Assembly: GCA_002383165.1 (NCBI GenBank)
Contig: DFXK01000002.1
Location: 350,638-414,637 of the forward strand
Source of the DNA: Flavobacteriales bacterium UBA4110
GTDB lineage: Bacteria; Bacteroidota; Bacteroidia; Flavobacteriales; Weeksellaceae
DNA length: 64,000 bases
Reading direction: 5' to 3'
Shown: positions 9,701 to 17,079 of the stretch, in pieces
Layout: each line of letters opens with the position of its first letter
How positions within the stretch are numbered: the first letter of the stretch is position 1
Position numbers and translations under genes: made by a program
Notes under the pieces: generated by a model
Told to the model about the DNA's origin: nothing
Seen by the model: only the letters and a program-made list of their open reading frames with translations
Database searches by the model: none

Positions 9701-12700
9701 AAAAATGGAATTTTGGAATATGAAACTACAATTCCGAAAGATGAAAGCATCTCGAGAATTAATTTGCAATTCCAATTAGTAGCATTTAATGATGTAAAAA
9801 CAGAATCGGTTGATTTGAAAATTGCTGACAGTAAAGATGATTTGAAAATTGAAACCGTTACTTTCCGCAACAAATTACAGCCTGGACAAAAAGAAAAATG
9901 GACGATAAAAATCTCTGGTGCTGATAAAGATTCTTCGACTTCGCTCAGAATGACAGCTGAAGTTTTAGCGAATATGTATGATAAATCGCTTGACCAATTT
10001 GCGTCTAATTCTTGGAACTGGCAGGGTTTCTATTCGCCTTTCTATCAAAGTTCTTATGAATTGAGAAATGGACTTGAACAGCAATATTATAATAAAAGAT
10101 TTGATTTCATTGGAGAATATAACATCAATTCTCCACAGTTCAATTGGTTTGATCGAACACTTTTCTATACCTCAAAAGGCAATTACTCTGTAAGAGAAGG
10201 TGTAAAATCTGCGTTGTATGCACCCGCTCCATCTGCAAAAAATGTTAGTTTAGAAGAAGTTGTAGTCACAGGAATGGGTATAAAAAGAGAAAAAAAATCT
10301 TTAGGATATGCTTCTGATTCCGTAAAAACTAAAGAGATTGAAGAGGTTTTAAATAGTCAGCCAAATGTTAATACTAATAACGACTTAGGAAAAGTACAAG
10401 TCCGCCAAAACCTCAACGAAACAGCTTTTTTCTACCCAAATCTTCTCACAGACAAAGATGGAAATGTGTCATTTGAATTCACTTCTCCGGAAGCTTTGAC
10501 ACAATGGAAAGTAATGTTTTTGGCTCATACCAAAGATGCAAGAACAGCAGTTTTGGAAAAATCCGTAGTAACGCAAAAAGAGTTTTCTATCACGCCAAAT
10601 TATCCAAGATTCTTGCGAGAAGGCGACGAACTTAATCTTCAAACAAAAATTTCAAGCATAATTGGTGAACCTTTGATGGGAACAGCGCAGTTACAGATTT
10701 TAGATAGTTTTACGAATAAAGATATTACGGATGAATTTTTGAAATTTGGAGAAAATTCTCAAGATTTTGCACTAAGACAATATGGTAATTACGTAGTGAA
10801 TTGGAATGTAAAAGTTCCGAACGATGTTTCTTCAATCATTATTAAAATCGTTGCAAAAGCTGGCAATTTCTCTGACGGTGAGCAAAAAGCAATTGCAGTT
10901 CTTCCAAACAGAATGTTGGTGACAGATGCGCTTCCGATTTTTGTGAAAGAAGGACAAACGAAAACTTTCACTTTAGAAAACTTGAAAAATTCTGATTCTA
11001 AAACGTTGACTAATGTTTCCAATACTTTGGAACTGACAACCAATCCGATTTGGGAGATTATGTTTGCGCTTCCAAGCCTGAAAGATGACACTAATAATTC
11101 GGCAGATGTTATTTTCAACAAATGGTTTGCAGATGTTTTGGCTTCGGAGATTTTTAAAGCGAATCCAAAACTTAAAACTGTTTTTGATGAATATCAATCC
11201 AAAGGTCTTTTGACTTCGAATCTTGAAAAAAATCAGGAACTGAAACAATTGTTATTGGATGAAACGCCTTGGGTTTTGGAATCGAAAAATGAAACGGAAC
11301 AAATGGCGAAAATTTCGCTTCTATTTAATTCCAATATTATGCGTAACTCTATCAATGATGATTGGTCAGAATTAATAAAACTTCAAAATCCAGATGGTGG
11401 ATTCAGTTGGTATCAAGGTTATCCAAGTTCTTATTACACTTCGCTTTATATTTTGAAAAATCTAGGAAGAATCAATGAATGGATGAAAGGGAATCTTTCT
11501 GATTATCAAAGTTCCGAACAGAAAGAAATGGTCAAAAAACTGGTTTCTTATGTGGACAATGAAGTGAATAAATATTGGAAAACAGATAAAGATAATGTGT
11601 GGAACAATTTTGTTTTGGATTATTTGGACACAAGACATTATTGGGAAAAACAATATGCTTTGAAAGCTAAAGGCGCAACTTTGAAAACAGCAATTATTTC
11701 TAAAGCGAAAAAAGCAGATATCAAAGATTTTACATTCTTCGGATTGCACAGAGCAGCTTTGTTATTTAACAATTATGGATTGAAAGATATTTCTAAAAAA
11801 CTGATGACTTACTTGAAAGAAACTTCGACAGAAACAGAAACTCAAGGTGTTTATTGGAAACAAAATTTGAATGATTGGGGTTGGTATTCTTCCAAAACGG
11901 TAAATCACGCAGGAGCTTTGGAAGCTTTCCAGAAATTAACTCCACAAGATGAAAATTTCATCGAAGAAATGAAAATCTGGCTGATTACTCAGAAAGAAGT
12001 CAATTCTTGGGGTAATTCCAGAGGAACTGCAGAAGTTATTTTCACGATTTTGAATTCAGGGAAATCTTGGACTTCCCCAGAAACCAAAGGTTCGGCGATT
12101 GAAATGAGCCAATCTGATAAAGCCGATATTACTTGGGGCGGAAAACAACTAAATCCTCAAACACAAGCGACTGGTTATGTGAAACAAACTGTAACGTCTG
12201 ATAAACTGGATAAAGATTTAGGAACGGTTGTTATCAAAAAAGATAGTCCGGGAATTGTTCAAGGTGGATTATTTTGGCAATATTATGAAGACCTTGAGAA
12301 AATAAAATCTTCGGAAAGTTATATCTCGATTTCTAAAGAATTGTACAAGAAAGTGAAAACTGAAAATGGTGAACAATTAATTAAAATCAATGAAAATTCG
12401 CCAATCAAAGTTGGTGATAAAGTAACTGTAAGAATGATTCTGAACACCGACAGAACTATGGAATTTATTCATTTAAAAGATATGCGAGCGGCAGGTTTTG
12501 AGCCTTTGGATGTGATTTCGGGTTATCAATGGAAGAATAATTTGGGATATTATCAGTCCACAAAAGATGCCTCCACCAACTTCTATATCGAATATATGCC
12601 GAAAGGAAAATATGTTTTCGAATATGATTATGTTGCTAATGCAAGTGGAAAATTCTCAAACGGCATTACTATGATTCAAAACTACTATGCGCCAAAGATG

Positions 12701-12742
12701 AACGCGCATACGCAGGGAATAAAGGTTGTGATTTCCAATTAG
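6740..12742 (+). CDS. Alpha-2-macroglobulin family protein, thioester-less, with TonB-box/plug-like segment
   Basis: 2000-aa exported protein with a signal peptide ending NFSA-Q at about residue 22. The N-terminal helical repeat region is followed by macroglobulin-like beta domains (for example DRKIYRPGQIVYFKAI, typical of MG2). The A2M domain starts near residue 1222 (NLNETAFFYP, then a PEALTQWKV strand), and a helical TED-like toroid follows to about 1750. The GCxEQ thioester is absent: the expected position reads NNSADVIFN, and the only Cys residues are near residue 255. In the linker before the A2M domain, residues about 1169-1215 carry EEVVVTGMGIKREKKSLGYA, which resembles the TonB box and plug start of SusC-type receptors. 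Two dispersed repeats are inserted in frame. Probably a periplasmic or surface envelope-protection protein. Confidence 0.85.
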   Translation: MKILKSLLIFLLIFATMNFSAQNYYDQQWKKIEDNYKKGTYKSNLPIILEIQNQALKDNNAIQIIKSLKAEFSITKQTYDDTKNDENSKFFTKLQTTENKLKGDEKQLFHLLTLEFIKDYYQNNSWKINQKTNIDNADLSQIETWSKLDFKNYLSKNYADLEKDNSVLKKIQMQKYKEIFDDADNLEYFSTLSDWYNYNYIEFLRNQNLFTPNELKVNSTKINSIFDSEIGSLSGNPQLYFKHQKINYQCELNNCKDKFEQLEKLVEDESVKGDYKVLVIDDMIEILEQKQDYKLALTWINDAKEMFPKSKFLNNIKNKENQIKNPQLNLFYENETQSNKPIHIVAEGKNVKQFSLNIYEVKYDTQGFLNYVFDSYKTPFAKVKKTLLRKDQFSLPESLDFKTHKTSLELKALPAGIYLAEYVVENSVQKNFHFIVSDSKIIYSKKDDSNPKANILKLVNNENGKAFANDNLEITEYVRGKQTVKHSLKTDASGNFQIPNSDNKEYYRNFLVKNGNNYSMINVYGYNDYHNRNKSENQESAQIFLDRKIYRPGQIVYFKAIATGINGETRKVKTLEKIPLNIILHDANGEELQTLKLTTNAFGSVNGSFKLPKNKLNGSFNIEVNNNDDNSDFDINGYTDFQVEEYKRPKFEVTFEPIKNEYKYGQTIELTGKVAMFSGVPLSNSTVNYEIKKQNIRWRYFWWYPRGNDNENSILGDVKTNEKGEFTIKIELKKDETLEGIQIDNYAINASVTDINGETQSANTNVKVASVSHYITANEIGNIFSNETMKLVVDTKNYNDQVLPKSYNVKLEKLEEPKQIFRENFATVIQDLPQLSKDEFVQKFPHDRFDKNDDVKNWKVSSTILNEVKNPVIQNEAKRSEESKDSSSLGMTNEKLNLGKLEAGTYKILLYNIEGKDTIKTEQFFKVWDKKSLGQNQNPFLEVIKSTQDYKRGEKAKVFVYSAIPDAMVNIFIQNGKGETVTETKSFKNGILEYETTIPKDESISRINLQFQLVAFNDVKTESVDLKIADSKDDLKIETVTFRNKLQPGQKEKWTIKISGADKDSSTSLRMTAEVLANMYDKSLDQFASNSWNWQGFYSPFYQSSYELRNGLEQQYYNKRFDFIGEYNINSPQFNWFDRTLFYTSKGNYSVREGVKSALYAPAPSAKNVSLEEVVVTGMGIKREKKSLGYASDSVKTKEIEEVLNSQPNVNTNNDLGKVQVRQNLNETAFFYPNLLTDKDGNVSFEFTSPEALTQWKVMFLAHTKDARTAVLEKSVVTQKEFSITPNYPRFLREGDELNLQTKISSIIGEPLMGTAQLQILDSFTNKDITDEFLKFGENSQDFALRQYGNYVVNWNVKVPNDVSSIIIKIVAKAGNFSDGEQKAIAVLPNRMLVTDALPIFVKEGQTKTFTLENLKNSDSKTLTNVSNTLELTTNPIWEIMFALPSLKDDTNNSADVIFNKWFADVLASEIFKANPKLKTVFDEYQSKGLLTSNLEKNQELKQLLLDETPWVLESKNETEQMAKISLLFNSNIMRNSINDDWSELIKLQNPDGGFSWYQGYPSSYYTSLYILKNLGRINEWMKGNLSDYQSSEQKEMVKKLVSYVDNEVNKYWKTDKDNVWNNFVLDYLDTRHYWEKQYALKAKGATLKTAIISKAKKADIKDFTFFGLHRAALLFNNYGLKDISKKLMTYLKETSTETETQGVYWKQNLNDWGWYSSKTVNHAGALEAFQKLTPQDENFIEEMKIWLITQKEVNSWGNSRGTAEVIFTILNSGKSWTSPETKGSAIEMSQSDKADITWGGKQLNPQTQATGYVKQTVTSDKLDKDLGTVVIKKDSPGIVQGGLFWQYYEDLEKIKSSESYISISKELYKKVKTENGEQLIKINENSPIKVGDKVTVRMILNTDRTMEFIHLKDMRAAGFEPLDVISGYQWKNNLGYYQSTKDASTNFYIEYMPKGKYVFEYDYVANASGKFSNGITMIQNYYAPKMNAHTQGIKVVISN
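9352..9416 (+). repeat. Dispersed palindromic repeat, family B, inserted in frame in the A2M gene
   Basis: Begins TGTCATTC and ends GGAATGACA, with GAATCT and AGATTCC around the centre, so it is an imperfect inverted repeat. It encodes residues about 871-892, a hydrophilic, Ser/Glu-rich patch (EAKRSEESKDSSSLGMT) unlike the flanking beta-rich sequence. It shares the TGTCATTC, AGATTCCT and GAATGACA blocks with the intergenic copy at 34041-34092. Confidence 0.75.
9928..9955 (+). repeat. Half copy of family B repeat inside the A2M gene
   Basis: The segment AGATTCTTCGACTTCGCTCA followed by GAATGACA matches the right arm of the family B element at 9352-9416. It encodes DSSTSLRMT at about residues 1064-1072, parallel to DSSSLGMT in the first insertion, in the same reading frame. 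Confidence 0.6.
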
Positions 12743-12780
12743 TAAAAAAAACTAGCTTCTTTTTGAAGTTAGTTTTTTTT
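12743..12780 (+). terminator. Intrinsic terminator after the A2M gene
   Basis: Stem AACTAGCTTC (12750-12759) pairs with GAAGTTAGTT (12765-12774), with one G-T pair and a T5 loop. A T8 run follows on the plus strand and A8 precedes it, so it can also serve the convergent barrel gene. Confidence 0.85.
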
Positions 12781-12803
12781 TATATCCAAAAATTTAATTT
12801 CCA

Positions 12804-13394
12804 TTAAAATCCGTATTGCAACCCAATTTGGAAACCGCTATTTCTAAGCTGTTTATCACTATTTTTCCAACTTGTAGAACCGTTCTTTTTGATATCCGTA
12901 AAACCAATAATATATCTTGCACCAATTGCCATATTATTAAACTTGAAGCCTAATCCAATTCCTCCGCTCAGGTCCAATTGGTTATATGCATCTTTATCTT
13001 TCTCGATTATCGTTTTACTATCACTTTGGTATTTATTTTTGTTGCCTACTAAAACACCAAATTGAGGGCCACCCTCGACGTAGAATTTTGGAATCAATTC
13101 AAATTGAAACATAATTGGCATTGATAAATAATTAAGATTCAGCGTGTGTGATGTATTACCATTCGTATATTTTACACCCATATTGTTGTAAATTAATTCC
13201 GGCTGGACACTTAGCAAGGCATTCACCGGAGCATTCATATAAGCTCCTACATAAAAACCAATTTTGGAATTGGTATCTCCCCAAGTATTTTCTTTACTTA
13301 TTGTAGAAATGTTAGCACCGCCTTTCACTCCAAATGATTGTGAATAAGCCAAAGACATCATCGTTAATCCCAACACCCCAAATATTTTCTTCAT
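12804..13394 (-). CDS. Small outer-membrane beta-barrel protein (PorT/OmpW-like fold)
   Basis: 196 aa with a signal peptide ending YSQ (residue about 19). The mature part starts FGVKGGANIST and has alternating beta strands: VQPELIYNNMGVKY, FYVEGGPQFGVLV, and a terminal strand ending LQYGF with C-terminal Phe. These are typical of Bacteroidota outer-membrane beta-barrel porin-family proteins of about 200 aa. Function unknown. It is a paralogue of the next gene (13494-14132), with the same start, QPE-LIYNN block and GPQF block. A -7-like element TATTTTTG lies at 13415-13422 on the minus strand. Confidence 0.75.
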   Translation of the reverse strand: MKKIFGVLGLTMMSLAYSQSFGVKGGANISTISKENTWGDTNSKIGFYVGAYMNAPVNALLSVQPELIYNNMGVKYTNGNTSHTLNLNYLSMPIMFQFELIPKFYVEGGPQFGVLVGNKNKYQSDSKTIIEKDKDAYNQLDLSGGIGLGFKFNNMAIGARYIIGFTDIKKNGSTSWKNSDKQLRNSGFQIGLQYGF

Positions 13395-13432
13395 ATATAA
13401 TCGTTTATGAAGAACAAAAATATAAATTTGAA

Positions 13433-13461
13433 ATAAAAAAAGACCGAATAAATCGGTCTTT
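13433..13461 (-). terminator. Terminator of the second barrel gene
   Basis: On the minus strand AAAGACCGA (13461-13453) pairs perfectly with TCGGTCTTT (13447-13439) across a 5-nt loop and runs into a T-rich tract. It lies 33 nt after the stop of the 13494-14132 gene. Confidence 0.85.
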
Positions 13462-13493
13462 GTTGCATTAAATAATATTTTTAAGATAAATTA

Positions 13494-14132
13494 TTAATTT
13501 TTGAATCTAAAGTTTAGTCCAACTTGGAAAACATTGTTTTTTACGTTGTCATTGCTAGTACTGTTACTTTTATAAATATCAGTTAAACCAGCTGTATATC
13601 TTGCGTTGATACCAAATTGTGGTGTGAAATAGTAACCAACACCAAGTCCTAAACCAAAATCAAAAGTTTTAAAATCATCTTTGTTTAAAGAGTAAGATTC
13701 TGCATCTTGAGTAGAACCATTTTTGGTGTTTTTATATTTATCTCTTGCATCTACAAGGAAACTAAACTGTGGTCCTGCTTCAATATAAAAATTTGGAGTT
13801 GCATTGAACTGAGCCATTACCGGTACAGAAATATAATCTAGATGTCTTGCATATTCTGCAGTGTAAGTATTGTTATTTACTGTAGCTTCTCTAGTAATTT
13901 TTGAACCTAAATTGTTATACAAAACTTCGGGTTGTATGCTAAACTGTTCAGAAATTGGAGCGTTTAAAAATACACCAGCATTAAAGCCTATTTTGGATTC
14001 TTGATCATTCAACCCTCCATCTTTTGATAGAGAAGAAACATTCATACCTCCTTTTAAACCGAACGACGGACTAGTTTGTGCAAATGCAAATGTTCCCGCT
14101 ACTAAACCTAATCCTAAAAATAACTTTTTCAT
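13494..14132 (-). CDS. Small outer-membrane beta-barrel protein, paralogue of the 12804-13394 product
   Basis: 212 aa with a signal peptide ending FAQ. The mature N-terminus FGLKGGMNVSSLSKDGG, the block IQPEVLYNNLGSK and the block FYIEAGPQFSFLVDARDKYKN match the neighbour strongly. The C-terminal strand VFQVGLNFRFKN ends with an aromatic just before the end, as for outer-membrane barrels. A terminator separates the two, so each is its own transcript. The tandem arrangement suggests local duplication. Ligand or role unknown. Confidence 0.75.
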   Translation of the reverse strand: MKKLFLGLGLVAGTFAFAQTSPSFGLKGGMNVSSLSKDGGLNDQESKIGFNAGVFLNAPISEQFSIQPEVLYNNLGSKITREATVNNNTYTAEYARHLDYISVPVMAQFNATPNFYIEAGPQFSFLVDARDKYKNTKNGSTQDAESYSLNKDDFKTFDFGLGLGVGYYFTPQFGINARYTAGLTDIYKSNSTSNDNVKNNVFQVGLNFRFKN

Positions 14133-14290
14133 AATTTCAAATTTTAAATTTTGTTTTACGAATGGGATACTTTCAAATTCTTTGCCAAAATTCCTGAAAC
14201 CAGAATCACAAACTTGCTACAGGCTGCGATTTATTACTGTAAAATATTTATTTTCAAGCAAATAAAAATAGTATTCATTGAATAATATGA

Positions 14291-15337
14291 TTAACAATCA
14301 CCCATATTTTTGTAGAAGTTTAAGGCTAAAATAATCTGTTCAGCGTTCACTTTTTGGTCATATAAGCAAGATCCGATACCATTAATAAGAGAAAAATTAA
14401 TATTTCCGTCTTCATTTTTTTTATCATTAAACATCAAATCCATGATTTCTGCATTTTTAAATTCAGAAATGTCAATATAAGGAAATAGTCTTTTTATCTT
14501 GCTGATGATCACAGATGAAACATCAACATCCAAGAGACCACATAAAAACGCAAGATGCGTTTCACAGATCATTCCTAGCGCTACAGCTTCTCCATGAGGA
14601 ATCAGGTTTCCTTTTATCAGGAAAAGGCTTTCTACAGCGTGACCAATGGTGTGACCAAAATTGAGATTCTTCCTGATATTCTGCTCTCTAAAATCTTTTG
14701 AAACCACATCCTGCTTGATTTCCATGCTCCTTTGGATAAAAGGCTCAATAAACTGCGGTGCAATTTTTTCTACAGAGATCAAATCATTCCAATGCTTTTC
14801 ATCGGCTATCAATCCATGCTTTAGCATTTCTGCAAAGCCACTTCTCAGTTCTTCAAATTTTAAAGTGTTTAGAAATTTGGGATAAAATAAAATAGCCTCT
14901 GGCAAAGCAAATGTTCCGATAACATTTTTGAGATATTGGTGATCTATTCCTGTTTTGCCACCGATTGATGCATCGCACATTGCAAGAAGCGTGGTTGGGA
15001 GATTAATGAAGCGGATTCCTCTTTTATAAGTTGAAGCTACAAAACCGCCAAGATCGGTTACCACTCCACCGCCAAGGTTAATTAATAAAGATTTTCTGTC
15101 GGCTTCCATTTCAGAGAATATTTCCCAAAGTTGAGTCGCAGTTCCAATATTTTTATTTTCCTCTCCCGCCTCGATTTCAATCACTTCAAAAGGTGCATCG
15201 GTTTCCAGATTGGGAAGTAAAATTGGCAAACAATGATTGTGCGTATTCTCATCTACCAAAATAAAAATTTTGCTTGGATTGAGCTGACCTATATATTCAT
15301 TAAGACTTGTGAAATCTTTATCCAATTCTTTTATCAT
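14291..15337 (-). CDS. aroB: 3-dehydroquinate synthase
   Basis: NAD-dependent second step of the shikimate pathway (DAHP to 3-dehydroquinate). The ATG at 15337 is preferred to the TTG two codons upstream, giving 348 aa, normal length. Motifs: EENKN; GGGVVTDLGGFVAS (NAD and phosphate binding); the GGKTGIDH metal and active-site region; NFGHTIGHAVE with zinc-ligand histidines; and HGEAVALGM. A minus-strand TACTTTTG at 15352-15359 lies 15 nt before the ATG. aroB stands alone here. Confidence 0.95.
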   Translation of the reverse strand: MIKELDKDFTSLNEYIGQLNPSKIFILVDENTHNHCLPILLPNLETDAPFEVIEIEAGEENKNIGTATQLWEIFSEMEADRKSLLINLGGGVVTDLGGFVASTYKRGIRFINLPTTLLAMCDASIGGKTGIDHQYLKNVIGTFALPEAILFYPKFLNTLKFEELRSGFAEMLKHGLIADEKHWNDLISVEKIAPQFIEPFIQRSMEIKQDVVSKDFREQNIRKNLNFGHTIGHAVESLFLIKGNLIPHGEAVALGMICETHLAFLCGLLDVDVSSVIISKIKRLFPYIDISEFKNAEIMDLMFNDKKNEDGNINFSLINGIGSCLYDQKVNAEQIILALNFYKNMGDC

Positions 15338-15351
15338 AACCAAAATTTCAA

Positions 15352-15359
15352 CAAAAGTA
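15352..15359 (-). promoter_or_regulatory. Candidate -7 element for aroB
   Basis: TACTTTTG on the minus strand matches the Bacteroidota -7 consensus TAnnTTTG and sits 15 nt before the aroB ATG. No TTG is seen at the proper upstream distance, so support is partial. Confidence 0.4.
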
Positions 15360-15370
15360 AGAACAAAAAA

Positions 15371-15410
15371 GATATTAGATGTTAGATATTAGACATTAGA
15401 TTTCAGATAT
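15371..15410. repeat. Dispersed short-period repeat, family C
   Basis: About 40 nt made of variants of a 7-10-nt unit (GATATTAGAT, GTTAGATATT, AGACATTAGA). Related GACTTCCGACTTC-type arrays occur at 25246-25274 and, inside tilS, at 34456-34487. Confidence 0.5.
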
Positions 15411-15430
15411 TCTATTATAATTATCTTTAA

Positions 15431-15463
15431 AAACAAAAAAGAGAGACAAAAGCCTCTCTTTCT
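15431..15463 (-). terminator. Terminator after lpd
   Basis: On the minus strand AAAGAGAG (15461-15454) pairs with CTCTCTTT (15445-15438), followed by a T-rich run. It lies 24 nt after the lpd stop. Confidence 0.8.
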
Positions 15464-15484
15464 AAAATATATTGTTTTAAAATC

Positions 15485-16888
15485 TTACATATGAATTGCA
15501 CGCTTTCCAGTCGCATCCAAAGCAGCTTCTTTTACAGCTTCTGCATAAGTAGGGTGCGCGTGAGAACTTCTTGCGATGTCTTCTGCACTTGCGCGGAACT
15601 CCATTGCCATAACGCCTTCTGCAACCAAATCCGCAGCTCTCGCCCCAATCATGTGGAAACCTAGAACTTCGTCTGTTTTTTCGTCAGCGATGATTTTTAC
15701 AAATCCGTCTGTGTCTCCACTTGCACGGCTTCTTCCTAAAGCTCTCATTGGGAAACTTCCTACTTTGTAAGCTACGCCTTCTTCTTTCAGCTGCTCTTCT
15801 GTTTTACCAACGCCAGCAACTTCTGGCCAAGTGTAAACTACACCCGGAATCAAATTATAATTGATGTGAGGCTTTTGTCCAGCTAAAATTTCAGCTACCA
15901 AAGTTCCTTCTTCTTCCGCTTTGTGAGCCAACATTGCACCTTTAATAACGTCACCTATTGCATAGATGTTAGAAACATTAGTTTGCAAATGGTCGTTGGT
16001 TTTTACTCTTCCTCTTTCGTCTAGTTCTACACCAGCTTTTTCCAAACCAAGTCCGTCTGTGTATGGTCTTCTACCAACAGAAACCAAAACATAATCGCCC
16101 TCGAAGTTTACTTCTTCGCCTTTTTTGTTTTTAGCGGTTACTTTTACAGAATCTCCGTTTCTTTCCACAGCAGAAACCGCCGTAGAAAGTTCGAATTTCA
16201 TTCCTTGTTTTCTAAGAACTTTTTGTAATTCTTTAGAAAGAGCACCGTCCATTCCTGGGATGATTTTGTCCATAAACTCAACCACAGTTACCTGAGAACC
16301 TAATCTCAAATAAACAGAACCAAGCTCAAGACCAATTACTCCACCACCGATAACTACCAAATGTTTTGGAATTTCTTTCAAGTTCAAAGCTTCTGTAGAA
16401 GTGATGATTCTTTCTTTGTCTAAAGTGATGAAAGGCAAACTAGAAGGCTTAGAACCAGTTGCAATAATTGTATATTTTGAATCGATGATTTCTGAAGAAC
16501 CGTCATTTTTCGTCACTTTGATTTGAGTTGCAGATTCGAAGCTTCCAACACCTTCAAAAACAGTGATTTTGTTTTTGTCCATCAAAAAGTTAATTCCTTT
16601 TGTTGTCTGCTCTACAACACCGTTTTTACGTTCAATCATTTTTGCCAAATCTACTTTCGGCTCATCGATGACAATTCCGTAATCTGCAAACTCGTGTTTT
16701 GCTTTTTCGAAATGCTCAGAACTGTCCAGCAAAGCTTTGGAAGGAATACAACCCACGTTAAGACAAGTTCCGCCCAACGTAGGATATTTTTCAATAATTG
16801 CAGTTTTGAAACCTAATTGCGCAGCTCTGATTGCTGCAACATATCCGCCAGGACCAGAACCGATAACGGTTACATCAAATTGACTCAT
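15485..16888 (-). CDS. lpdA: Dihydrolipoyl dehydrogenase (E3)
   Basis: FAD-dependent oxidoreductase that reoxidises dihydrolipoyl groups in 2-oxoacid dehydrogenase and glycine-cleavage complexes. The FAD motif GSGPGGYVAA is at residues 10-19. The redox-active pair is Cys42/Cys47 in GGTCLNVGCIPSK. An NAD-binding GGGVIGLELGSVY motif lies near residue 180, and the C-terminal HAHPTYAEA supplies the His-Glu dyad. The 467-aa length is standard. It is monocistronic: own promoter (16923-16956) and own terminator. E1/E2 genes are elsewhere. Confidence 0.96.
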   Translation of the reverse strand: MSQFDVTVIGSGPGGYVAAIRAAQLGFKTAIIEKYPTLGGTCLNVGCIPSKALLDSSEHFEKAKHEFADYGIVIDEPKVDLAKMIERKNGVVEQTTKGINFLMDKNKITVFEGVGSFESATQIKVTKNDGSSEIIDSKYTIIATGSKPSSLPFITLDKERIITSTEALNLKEIPKHLVVIGGGVIGLELGSVYLRLGSQVTVVEFMDKIIPGMDGALSKELQKVLRKQGMKFELSTAVSAVERNGDSVKVTAKNKKGEEVNFEGDYVLVSVGRRPYTDGLGLEKAGVELDERGRVKTNDHLQTNVSNIYAIGDVIKGAMLAHKAEEEGTLVAEILAGQKPHINYNLIPGVVYTWPEVAGVGKTEEQLKEEGVAYKVGSFPMRALGRSRASGDTDGFVKIIADEKTDEVLGFHMIGARAADLVAEGVMAMEFRASAEDIARSSHAHPTYAEAVKEAALDATGKRAIHM

Positions 16889-16922
16889 ATCTTTGTGATT
16901 ATTATTCGAATAAAAATTTCCT

Positions 16923-16956
16923 CAAATTTACGAATTTTAGACGAATTTAAACACAA
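16923..16956 (-). promoter_or_regulatory. Bacteroidota-type promoter for lpd
   Basis: On the minus strand TTG (16956-16954), a 23-nt spacer, then TAAATTTG (16930-16923), matching TTG-N19-23-TAnnTTTG. It lies 35 nt before the lpd ATG. Confidence 0.6.
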
Positions 16957-16973
16957 TGAAAACGAAGTTTTCT

Positions 16974-17041
16974 CACAAGGCACACAAGGTTTTCAGTTTA
17001 ATTTGTGGACTTTGTGAAATACTTTGTGCCTTTGTGGTTAA
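16974..17041 (+). repeat. Dispersed repeat, family D, copy 1 (upstream of yggS)
   Basis: About 68 nt rich in CACAAGG and CTTTGTG words. It aligns with 17760-17826 across nearly its full length: CACAAGGCACACAAGG versus CACAAGGTACATAAAG, a shared TTTAATTTGTG, and CTTTGTGCCTTTGTGGTTAA versus CTTTGAGTCTTTATGGTTTA. The two copies flank yggS as direct repeats. Confidence 0.8.
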
Positions 17042-17053
17042 TGCCTATTTTTG
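17024..17053 (+). promoter_or_regulatory. Promoter of yggS, partly built from a dispersed repeat
   Basis: TTG at 17024-17026, a 19-nt spacer, then TATTTTTG at 17046-17053, a full match to the Bacteroidota consensus. The ATG at 17080 is 26 nt downstream. The TTG lies within the family D repeat. This position also argues against the longer TTG-initiated ORF starting at 17005. Confidence 0.65.
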
Positions 17054-17079
17054 CAACAGATATTTCAAAATTCCTTAAA

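Noticed and set aside
17005..17079. Longer TTG-initiated start for yggS
   Set aside because: The extension would overlap the yggS promoter (17024-17053) and the family D repeat; the family begins at MSLEKNY.
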